Shown piece after piece: positions 13,701 to 25,700 of a stretch of DNA of 64,000 nt. Below the pieces are notes generated by a model. That model worked only from the letters and a program-made list of their open reading frames with translations. It was not told the DNA's origin and did not search any database. The DNA is taken from the NCBI GenBank assembly GCA_023055505.1, contig JALIRH010000043.1, positions 1,560,001 to 1,624,000 of the forward strand. The letters run 5' to 3'. The position numbers and the translations under genes are program-made. The DNA comes from Callipepla californica brunnescens. Its lineage: Eukaryota; Chordata; Aves; Galliformes; Odontophoridae. Every line of letters starts with the position of its first letter. The first letter of the stretch is position 1.

Positions 13701-16700
13701 CATTGCCTCACACCCAAGTGCAAGGGAAGATCAGAGGACGTGTGCAGGACGCAGAGATTCAGCCACGTGCATAAATCTAGGGCTCTCAGGGCAGCTGCTC
13801 CTGCGTGGAGTGCTGGGCCACTCACAGGAGGAGAACACCACCGACTGAGAACGTGTACCGGTGCTCTTGACTGCACGAGCACGTTTCTTTCTCTGCTTAA
13901 TTCCATTAATTAGGAAACCAGCCCACCTCTCAAGCCTAAAACAAGTGCATGGGGATAGAAAGCACTATGCGCTGTGCAATTAACCGTACAGCATGGCACT
14001 GACGTGCAGCAATACCTGCCCAGCTTTAGGAGACAGTGCCAAATTTCCAAGAGCTGAAACGTAAGGAAAATGACACTGCTGTCGGGTTCCCCTGAAGCAC
14101 ATTCATTTTAAGGTGTGCAGTTCTAACATCTCCCTTCAAAACCGTGGACACAGAGGAAAGCTGCGAGGACTCAAATTCAACTGGAATTTCCCAGGGTTAA
14201 ATTCTCTTTCAGAAGCAGTGATTCTCCCTATATAAAACCTGGCTATCCTGCAACAATTTGCTTTGCTTTTTCTTTTTTTTTTCTTCCCCACAAGTACAAG
14301 CATGCTCCTTGCTGAGTGACTTCAAAGCAAGCATGAAAGATTCCTCCCTATCAAACACCCATTTGCTGACAACACAGTATGAAGATGAAACAACCAGAGG
14401 TCACTTAACTGCATTGTGATTAAATACTATATAGAGTACGTGGGTTTGTACCAAAGTTTCACAGTAAGTGACCCAATTTTTTTAAAAACCAATCCTTCAT
14501 GATGTTTTGTGTGGCTCTTTTTGTTCGGGTTTTTTTTTTTTTTTTTTTCCTTTTTTTTTTTTTTCCTTTCAGTTTGGAGTTTATAGACAGCAGCTTTGTG
14601 CTACACCACCTCGAAACGTGAGTACCAAATACACATCTGAAGGAGTGGTATCTTAAACCAAGCCTTGAACAACTCAGATTTCATTGGGATTCTGGTTTTC
14701 CAACAGCTGGAAACTCCTAACTTCCACCCTCGCTCCCAGGAAGCAAAGCAGTGCTTTAGCAGTACTCAGCAATTCAACCCAGCGTGAGTGACATTCAGCC
14801 AGCACAACCCTCCAGGTCTGTAGCACAAGGCCTCACCCAACTCAACAGGGAGAAAAAACAACAAAGACCACCAAGGAAACCACCACCCACCTCCTCAGTT
14901 CTCAGGCTCTCGGGACCTCTGCCCCTTTTAGGGCCACACCACAAGCTAACTGAAGCAAACTCAGAAGACTTTCCCCACCTTCATGGATAAAGCCTTGAAT
15001 TTGGACTTGCACGCTCCCCCATCTAGCTGAACCGTCACCTCTGCTTCCGTTCACCAGTGAAATTGCTCGTTGCCCAAGACTTGGTTCTTTCTTAAGGTAA
15101 AATAAAACTACAACTACACACTTTTTTGCCCATGATGTCGTGAAAATGCATGTTGACAGCCTGGTCCACTGATTGTTCGTCCTCGAAAGTAATAAATCCA
15201 AAACCTAGCCAACGACGAAGAGTGAATCAAGGTAGCAGGGTGTTGTGACACAAAACAGGATGATGAACAGTATTAGGGGCGGACCAAGGGTTCAAGCAGG
15301 GGTTTCAGATAACCAAGACTTGTGTTAAATTTTCAACAGAAAAAAAAAAAAAAGTCAGTTTGAGAAAACTGCAACGGATACTTCTGGTAGCTCGGCAATT
15401 AACGCCTCATCTTGCTTTTTCACACATGCAACTTACAAACTAAGCTAGTTCACTTCTCAACTTGCTTTTACTCCTAACCTTCCTAGGAGGAAATGGAAAA
15501 AAAAAAGTAGCATAGTCCTAAGTGCAACCGTGCCACAAGATCAAAAACAAAGTACTTGTGGGACAGCGAACTGGAAGTCAAGCAGTCTGCCTCCCCCTAT
15601 CTCGGATTTAGAATCCCAGAGAAAACCTATTCTGCCCCTGCGCCCCAAAGCTGCAAAGCAACTTCCTCCCATCCCTTATCCCACTCTTCCAGTCAGGAAA
15701 TATTTCCCGTGGAAAATAACAGAGTTGTCTTTGAAATGTAGCTATTAAAGCATGAAAAAAATTTTACCACTCCATGGATGAATGAAAAGCTTCAGAAACT
15801 AACAACTTAGATCAGAGGTTCTCAAGGTTTGCTTTTGGTTTGGTCTTTTCTTTTTCCCCCCACATCTAAGAGAAAGCACTTAATAGACCAGACTTCTTCC
15901 AAACATGGCATGCCCTGATAACTAAAGCAGTGTTGCTTATATTGAATGTCATACTTGTTGTCATGTCTCAGCCTGTTTTATTTCTTACATTTCCTGCTGC
16001 TTTGCTCTTGATTATCCATGCAATGCTTCTCAGTCCCTCTTTTTGCTCACGGCATTTGCTGCTAACTGATCCAGATCCCCAAGGGTGACTCGCTCCCTTT
16101 CATCTGACCACAGCCCTTCATGTTGGCAGCTCAGCTGAATCCAGCAGCTATTCAAAAGGCCATAGGGGACAGGAGGGCACGGGAGTCTCTCGTGACAGTA
16201 TAACAAGTTGGAAACGAGGCAAAGCCCCGGGTCTGAATCCCTTTATGAGGTGACACTTTGAGAACCCCTGCTCTCAGGTTGTAGCTGCTGACACCGCCGA
16301 GAGAGTGGCAAAACCGTGGTTAATCTCACAGAACTGCTTCATGCCATCAACCACTCGTGGCTGCTACAACAACCAAATCCCAGGAAAGATAAGAACACAT
16401 GCAGTACGTAAACTGTGCCATTCTTCAGATTAGCTAAGGGCAGAGCAATAAAATTAGAAAGAAAAACGAGGTGCGGCATCAGAAGCATATGGAACATGGA
16501 TGCATCTTTGCTTTTCTGAAACCCAAGATTTCCCCCTTGGTTTGCATTTTGCTTTGCAGCTAGTGCTGACAGCAGCCATATATTGCTCTAAAGCGTTAAA
16601 CAGAGATACAGTATCTATAACAGTTAGTGTCTCTCTAAGCTTATCCAACTGGGTTGGGTAAGCCCAAAGAGGCCTATTGTAGAGAAAGTTTATATATAAA

Positions 16701-19700
16701 AAAATACACAAAGATACAGGCCAAAATAGAGTCCAGCAGGTCAAATTCTGCTGTCAGCAACAAGAGCAAAAGACATCACTTAAATAAAAGTAAAAGAAAA
16801 AAACTTAGCATTTCCCACACACAAGAGACTGGCAGTATAAACGAAGTTTTGTTGAGCTGTGATGAAAGCTGCCTCAAAACGAGAGCAGCATTTCATCACA
16901 ATATATTTGTCCGAGGTTAAAATCTGCGTATCAGGGCCAAAAGAAAAGGATTTGTATTTAAAGCACACATTTCGTACTGCTGCCTTTGTTTTGAGAGGGG
17001 AGAGAAAGAAAAGCGATGGGTGCTGTCTATGCCTGCAGGCTGCTCACTTAACTGAAGGAGAGGAATAGGTCGTGATGTGGGATGTGGTTTGTTGGCCGGG
17101 AAGAAAGAAGGAAAGGAAGAGGTCACTGAGGAAGTCAGTCAAGAAAAAAGGGGAGGGGTAAGCATTTTAAAGGGCCAAATGTCACAACAGAAGGAACCGT
17201 GAGGAAAGCAAAAATACAACACACAGCAAAACTCCAAGAACGTGACATTTTAAGGACAGCAGAAGTGACAAAGTCGCTTCGTTTCTCAAAGGACAAGACT
17301 TCACCGAAGACTAGAGAAACCCTTTGCACTTAGCAGGCATCCAAGTGGACTACCAAACAGAGCAACGAGGCTGTTTTGCAGCCAAGTGGAAGAGAACACA
17401 GCAAGAACCTGTAAATTACTTCGCAGTTGTTGGTTTAGCAGAGAATAGAAAGCATGAGAAGCAGGGACTGCAACAAAGGCACTATTTCATCTCAGATGTA
17501 ACGAGGCTGGCTGTGCTTGTACTGGGGGCTCTGAAAGGAATTCTGATGAAAGCACTGCTTGCAGAACAGCTAACCAGGAGTGGTAGGGAATGCAACTAAG
17601 CAGAGCTTACTCGGCTACCTGAAGACACACAACCAGCTCTGCAAGGGTACCTGGTTCCCAGCATTCCTCCAAGAAGCTGAAGGCAGAGGAGTGCTGTAAG
17701 GATTAGTAGCAGGGGGTAATTTGTGTCTCCCTCTATCAGCAGGCTGGTAAAATGGCCTGCAGGAAGGGACCTACTCAAAATGCAAGGATGGTAAGTGGAA
17801 GGCAGGTAAAGCTCAGAACGATACAAGGAGACGACGGCAGCGCAGTGGGCTTTTAAAGTTTTATAGAGTAATTTAAGTCTCATGTTAAAAGGACAACAAG
17901 CAGAGAGACTGCACAGCACTGTACAACAGAATACAGATCAGAAAGGGAAAGCAAGAGAAAAAATGTGTTGTGGGATGCATGACCAGGAGCCTCCAACACA
18001 GAGGAGGAGTTTTTCCCCGAAGGATTAACAAGGCCATTTCTGGAGAGGAGTTAGTTACCACACTACATGAAAGGAATCTAAGAGAACAAAAATGAAAGCC
18101 AAAGCAACACGGTTCAAGAACACCATTAAAGAAGTTCAACGAATTAAAGAGAAAGCATTCTGCACGCTGCATGGAGACAGATAGGTTTTCAGATCTGCCA
18201 TTTCTGCTCTTAGCCAGAGCCTCCTAAGCAATCCTGAAGCCTCCTATTCATTTTTATTTTGTTTCTGTTTTGTTGTGTTGTTTTTTTTTAAGTGTAGCTC
18301 TAAGCAGAGAAGCCATTAACACAGACCAGGATTAATCTAGACCAGGGATATTTTAGTACCTTCTGCTCAGAGGCAGCAAGGCTGGGATAAAAATCGCAAG
18401 GACATAGATGATACAGCAGCTGCTGAAATAATTCAGAACTTCAGCCACAAGTTATGCTCAGTTGCCCTTATCTTGGTCTCCACTACTCCCTCTATTCATA
18501 ATTAGATGCTCTAAAGCATATAAATGGATGAATTTATGTTCTGCTTAAATAGAAGTCATCTGTTGACAGAAGATTAAGATAGCCAAGGCAGGAAAACAAA
18601 CAAAAAACACAAATATATTGAAACTTCGTTTACACTCCAATAAAAGACAAAGCCCGTCCCTCCTCTGACTGTGGAACTGGCCTGTACCTCTGTGATAAAT
18701 TATCACCTAGAGAGAAGAAATCTAAAGAGATATCGTTAATCACAGTCAAACAATTCACAGAGAAAAGGAAAAAAAAAAAAAAGAACTTACTTAACATTAC
18801 CATATTTTACTATGAAACACTTAAATATGTCACTAAGGATGTATGTCTAAATTAAAAATAAAACTAAGACTTAACAGCTTAATAAATATGAAGTGAGGAA
18901 TATACTTCTTAATAATGAGGCAGAGGAGAAATGAAAGTTCAGATGGCAAACTATTCTCTAGCATGTACAACATGCTGCTAGGTGGTTCAGTGCAACTAAG
19001 CTTCACTTATTGCAAATATTGCCTCTTGAAAGTCAAACCAGATGACAGATGCAATGGAAGGTGGATGACATGAGGACTGCTTCATATTCTGACCAAATCC
19101 TACCAACTCGATCCAACGATTTTTTCCATCATTTAAAAAAAATGCAGTCTAGCACACGGGGCCATATATTCCAATCAAAAAAAGATACACTGCAAAAATA
19201 TGCTGTTATGTATTTGAAGTGAAGCCATTTTACCAAACAAAAAGCACATCGTGGATGGATGATGCCCTGACCTCGTGTTCAGAAGTGCTCTGAACCAGTG
19301 CACCCCATGCAGTTACACACCAACATACCTTTCATGTGGGACAGGAGGAATGTCTGGTGATATTTTTCCTCCTACAGTATCTTAAACCACAGGAGTGGCT
19401 CAAGAATCAAATTTCATTCAAACAAAAACTAGCAAAACAAAAACAAAAAAACCTCAGAAATAGAAAATGAACATGAAACATCTGATTGTAAATGCACAGA
19501 TACCAACGAAAGCTGGAGATGAAGAGTCTACAATTAAAGTGATATTTGCCCAGTGAATTATTCTTTTTTCCTGAGGCAACATAGGGAAAAAAAAAAAAAA
19601 AAAATCTACCTTTTTCTGATGGTATGAAATAGTTTGCCATCTGACTATAGCAGAGTATGAAGGAATTTCAAGGACAAACTAGATCAGCCTTTACCTCGGG

Positions 19701-22700
19701 GCCTCTGTTTCTCTGCGTCATAGATCATTACAACTTCAGTGACCTGGAAGAGAGAAGGGAAATTCTACTAACTGTGCTACCAGGGGAGCGTTACAAACAG
19801 TCACCATAGGCTGCTTTCCCACACTCTACCCACAAAGCACAATTAAATGCTTGATGTAGCCATCAATACCAGTCTGTCCTACCACAGCGCAAACAAATTG
19901 GGAATACTGCTCTTCGTGGGAGCTTAAGAAAAGCCTGAATTCATCTGTTTCAAAAACAAAACAAAACAACCCTGCAGTATTTTGGCTTTCCAGGGTCTCA
20001 TCATACTTAGGATGTTAATCTAGCATTAAGGTTGCTTGAAACCTATAAAAAAAAAACCCACAGGTTTCTGCTTTTCAGCACACCTCAGCACGGCTCCCTG
20101 GAAGATTACTTTGCCCATTTTAAAACGTTTTCACTCTCAACATAAAAAGAAGCTTTAGCTTCAAACATTTAAAAACATGCCCAGCTTCCCCAAATTGCTC
20201 GCCTATCAGCGTGCTGCAGAGTATCAGCTGTAAGTTGATGCCTTAAATAGCATCACAAAATAAACAGTTATGGACACTCAGTGTCCGCATTTTTAGCTAC
20301 AAAAAAAAAAGATGTTTTGACACTTCAAAGATTTTTACTTTTTTTTAATAAGCATCAATATGAGCTGCAAGTTGAAACAAAAAGGGAATTATTTCAAAGG
20401 CAGCAAAAAATGGCTGAAAGGAACTGCCCCTGAAGCTCTCAGATACAGAAGTGCAGCCAATGAAGCATATGTGATGTCATGGAATCACTGCTTCATCTTC
20501 AGGTCAATTTACCTTAAAATATTTTAAATTAAGATCTCCTCGTCAGCTTAAAACTGAGAGCCAGGAAACATACTTTCAAGTCACTGCAGCACACAGACTC
20601 ACTGAACGTGTCCTGCTGGATACAAACAGCTGAGGATGATCCCCACTGGGGACTACGGCACGTGATGGTGGCAGACCTTCATCCCCAGCCCATCCGGATC
20701 ACCTCCTTCACACCCGTGTTGTTTACCAAGTGCAATGGCCAACAATCAGACCCCACTTTTATCTCTTCACTCTGTGGTCATATATAGGAGGACCTCTGCT
20801 TCTCCAAGAACACTCCACTGGTTTCCCAAGTTCTGTACTATCGTAAGTACTGCTACTTACTTTGAAAGGCACTTACACTTGGCAGCTGTTGCCATCTGTA
20901 TTTGGAGGCCCATAACCCTGTAACTCCCAGGCCATCCCAAGGTCAGAACAGAAAGGTAAAAGTCTGTGAGGAAGAGCCTTTAGAAATAACGTGCCACAGC
21001 TGTGGAACTGCTCCTCCACTTTCAGTTACAAGCCTAGTGCAGACTTCCACCCCAGAAAGAGGACTGTTAGCCACTGCCTTTTGTGCTTCTTAAAAATGAT
21101 CATCTTAAATCCTGAATATGGGACTGCTGATAAACTCAGCCACTTGAGAAAGTACCAATAAATCCTTGGGTGCTGCTAAGAAAAATTAGAGAAAGGCAAT
21201 TTAGAAAAAAAAATAATCAAAAGACCACACTAAGTGCCACTCAGAGATGGTCAGATCCCATCCATGGACACGGTATGAAATTCAGCTCAGGGAACCTTTG
21301 AGTGTTCCAACGTCGTACAGCTGAGTTTAGTAAATGAACTTAGCAATTTGCAGCCTTAAACAGAACGAGGCCACAGCAGTGGGGGTAAATGGGAAACTGA
21401 AACTAACTAGAAAAAAAGAAGTTACACTCGTTTCGGTTAGAGGTTACAGACTGAATGACAACCTGATGCTTAACATGGGCAGCAGCTTCTCTCTGGAATG
21501 GATATTTTAGGAGCTACAGAACCCAGCTGATTGCACACACTGTTTTACAAGTGCTGTTAACAAAATAATGGCAGGAGGCTGCAAAATTCAATCGATCTGT
21601 CCACTCGCTCAAAGACACGGATCTCAGACACGAGCTCATTTGCTGTTGCAAAAAAAAAAAAAAAAAACAACACAAACTTCCACTGAACTCTTAAGTTATC
21701 AACTGAAAAGAAATAATTATTCTCAAGTCGTCTAAACTCAGGAATGTTCTCTCACTTTGCAGGAAGCAAACAGAATAATGCATCAGGCAGACATGAACGA
21801 GAGGAGACAGGAGAAGCAAAGCAAGCTTCTTATGAGAGCAATCGATTTTGACAAACAGCAAGATACACTTCAAGATGATGAACGTTTAGTACACTGTATT
21901 GCAAAATGCTTCAATATGTGCCTATAGCAGTTTGTCTAAATTAACCCAAAATTTGACAGCTTGATGAAATCTGAGAAAAGGCAGCGGAGAGAGAAAGCAT
22001 CTTGCAACCAACAGACAACTGCCATCGCGCCGAATGACTCACCACTCCGAATTTCTTGAAGTATTCCCTGAGCTCAGTCTCGCCACAGTTATGAGGAATC
22101 CCACCAACAAAAATTTTATTTGATTTATTGTTATCACTCCTGGATCCTTTCTGCTAAATCAAGGAGGGGGAAAAAAAAAAAATCCGTCAGAAGGACAATG
22201 AAATTGGCTGCTTCTATCATCTCACACTGAAACATGAGCAATGGTTTCTTGCACGCTGAGGGGGAGCCACCTCCAGGCTTCGAGTCTGCTACACTCATTG
22301 AAGAGAAGTGGCTGCACGTTCTGAGCTCAGAAGTTCAGTACTGGCAGCTACAGCCCCCTCTCTTAGAGGATCAGAGGAATGGGGAGCGTGGTTGAGGCCA
22401 CGTGCTCATTTTCTGTGAGGTCAGATCAGCCTGCAGGGTGTGAAGGGGGCTGGAAGGAAGTACCAGCCCTACGAGCGCTCTTTCAGATGAGGTTTGAAGA
22501 ACTCACGTTAAAGGACTGCAAAGAGCTTAAAGAAAACACCAACCACAAACCAACTTTAACACAGTCACAACTGTGTTGAACGTGGAGTCTCATCATAAAA
22601 AAAATATCTTCTAAGTGTACGTTTCTGAGGTAGGATTGACACTTGGTTTTAAAACACGAGTGCGACCCAAGCGAATCCAGCGGTGACACACCACGCCGCT

Positions 22701-25700
22701 TTCCTTACCCATCCTTCCTTCGGCCGTGTCCTTTCAGGCTGCATCCCCCTAGGTGTACATGGCTTTGGGTCAATCTGGAAGAGATTCCAGTTTGGTCAGA
22801 TCTTAGCGTGTGGAATACTGTTCTAAAAAGTCAGGTTTATGGCAACTGAACGCAGCGCTGCTGAAATTCAGCCCCTCGGATAAAAGCTACTGCCAATGCT
22901 ACAAACTGATACAGATCTCCGAGTTAAAGCCATCTCAGTATCAGCAACGAAAGCCACCAACCAGGCAGCTTTGGTGTGATCAGCCATCAGGATTTGGAAC
23001 AGATCTTTAAAGCAGTTTGGGAAAACAGAAAAGAAAAAGAAACACAACAAAACCAACAGTGAAACGATCAATAAAAACCCCCAAACAAAACAAAAGCCAA
23101 CTTACGTTTCGGCCATCTAACGTGTGAGGTCTGCTGGCCAGCACTGTGCCCACACAGTTGGGATCTTTAAATTTGACAAAGCCAAATCCTCGTGACTGGT
23201 TTGTTGTTTTGTCTTTCATTATTACACAGTCTACGACCTCTCCATACTGAGAGAAGTAGCTACGAAGAGTTTCTGTTAAAAAAAGAAAGTATATATGAAA
23301 CAGAAGCAGATCTTAACTTCAGCAGGCTGCATTTGCAACTACGAGACAAAGGGTGAGCAACGAGCTGAACAAGTTCAGGCTTATCTCCTGAACATGGTTA
23401 GACTTTACTCCCTCTAAACAAAGCATATATTTCCATTCATGCAAAAGAAGAGTAATATTAAAATACTTCTTGGCTGTCGATAAGTTTTTAATCTTCTGAG
23501 TTGACCAAAACATCAAACAGTGACAGAATGCTTTAGAAGCAAAATAACTACGTATACATATTTGAACTCTGTACAGAAAGTGCTATTCATTAATAGAAAA
23601 GAGCAGCAGAATCTCAACTGAGTTTTCCTACCAGAGCATTGCCTGTTAGAAAGCCAGGAGTGTGCACACAGCACTGGCTCAGTGAGTGCAGAACACACAG
23701 CTTACCTTGTGTTGTACTCCAGTCCAGGCCACCCACAAACAGTTTTCTGCAATTGAAGCATACAGCATGTTAGGGTGCCACACAAAAGCAGCTCCGTCTC
23801 ATTAAGCAACAGTCAGCTATTCTCAGTAGCTCTGCTGGCCCCAGAGCTCACTGCTCTCCACCAGAAGGACTCCTCACTGTGACCACCACCTTCAGCTCCA
23901 CCACGACCCACACAGAACTGTAGGATCCACTCTGTGCGCCGTGAGCACAGAGGTCGTAGTCTCATTACAAGACTTTTATTCTTTTGTGCAAACAGAAGAC
24001 AAAAAATATTAGGGAAGGCTAAATTGCTGTGAATCCATTACTTCCAGGTACCTGAAAAAAGTGTTATGTTGAGAAATCACTGCAATAATGGAGAAAAAAA
24101 TAGCACAGAACATCACACTAAGTACACTGAGCTACTCCTCCTGGGGAAGAAGGGAGTTCCAGCAAGAAAAATACCTACAAAGTTCAGAAAAATACCTACA
24201 AAGCGTGACTGGAGTTAACAGAAAAACAATCCAAGGACACTATAGAGAAGCTGCTCTCCCTGCTTCGCCCCTCTGCACCCCAGCAGAGGATGCTGGACAC
24301 TGCTGAGGCCTCCTGGGCTCCACGTTACATCCCACAGAGCAGAACAGCTGCTTCAGGATCCTCACAGCTCCAAACGAAATCCAGAACTTCAGAGATAAAG
24401 CTGAGAGAAGACCAGACACCCTCATTTAAACACCCAAGTCCATTAGCTACTTACATCCCGGGCTGATGACCAAGAGGAGCACGCAGCCCTGCACCAAGCC
24501 TTTGAAAACTCAGTTCAAAGCCTGAGCTCATCCATTTGCTACCTAATATTGAACGCTGCAAAATGAATGACAAGCTAAATAGGCCACAACATTTCCACCA
24601 TCTGAAAACACATTAGCAACGCTGCTGCAGCCCTCTGTACAAAGAGGCACTGCAGTAAAAGTAACACTGACTGAAGTTTACACGTTGCACGGCCCTCAGG
24701 TTTCCCCACTGCTGGGTCTGCAGGGTACTGTGCTGTTCAGAAAACCCTCACACTGAAGGTAAGAACAAAGCAGAAATCATCCCTGTTTTATGCATCACTC
24801 CTCCTGAAGGGCGAGTCAGGCACTGTGCTCACCATCACGTTCTAGGTAAATGAAAGCAAAGGTAGAACAAGCCTGAGATGGAAGGAGAGCCTGGGAGGCA
24901 AGCAGTGAGCAGCAGAAGCATCAATGCAGTAATTAGCTGCGACACATTGCAATCACCGTGATACAGATCTCTCCAAACACAACAGAAAGCCATGGCTGAA
25001 ACCCCAAACTAAACTCCATGCTTAAAACAAACCTGAACCAACCTCATCTTCTGCAAAGAACACCCAGTCCTGCTCCATTTCATGTTGGAGCACGTCAAAG
25101 GACTTGGGTAAGTGCAGAGAGAGGAGCAGCAGGAGGCCAGGCTGCCTGCTTTGCAGCTCTTTATCGCCTTCAGGGTGTGACACAACTTCCATGCAAAACA
25201 ATTCACTCTATAATTAAAGGTTAGTTCAAAACCACCTCTACATTTGGCCCCTTTCAGCAAGAGGCACCGGTGCAAGGCCTCTTCTGTGAGCAGCTCCGTG
25301 AGCCTGTACGAGGCAATGGAGGACACTATCTCTCTGACCAATCCTCAAGGAAGAACCACCTGCTTTTGTCTCCTCCCTGCCCTCAGACATTTCCAAGCAT
25401 AGCCACAGCTTATGAGTGGAAAGATGAGGTTCTCCCTCTTCAGTTATAGCTAAGAAAAGCTATTTAACAGCAATCAAAGAGAACAAAGCCCCATGCCTCC
25501 CTCTCACCTCCTTTTCCAGGAGCAGCTAACTGCCCGTGCTGCACAGGGAGCAGCAGCGAAGCGACAGCTTGCAACAGAAGAAACCAGCAGCCCTTGTCCA
25601 CTTTGATTCTGCTCTCTGTGGTATGTCATCACAGCACAGCCCTTATGCAAGAACTATCAGCGAATAAAGCAACGCTGCAAGAGTGGATACACGCTGCACA

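Noticed and set aside
14529..14572. T-rich runs as retrotransposon poly(A) tails
   Set aside because: No SINE or LINE body or target-site duplication is visible beside them. Avian CR1 does not end in poly(A).
15805..16278. 8-bp target-site duplication for the hAT candidate
   Set aside because: The flanks ACTTAGAT and CTCTCAGG do not match, so the insertion is argued only from the terminal repeats.
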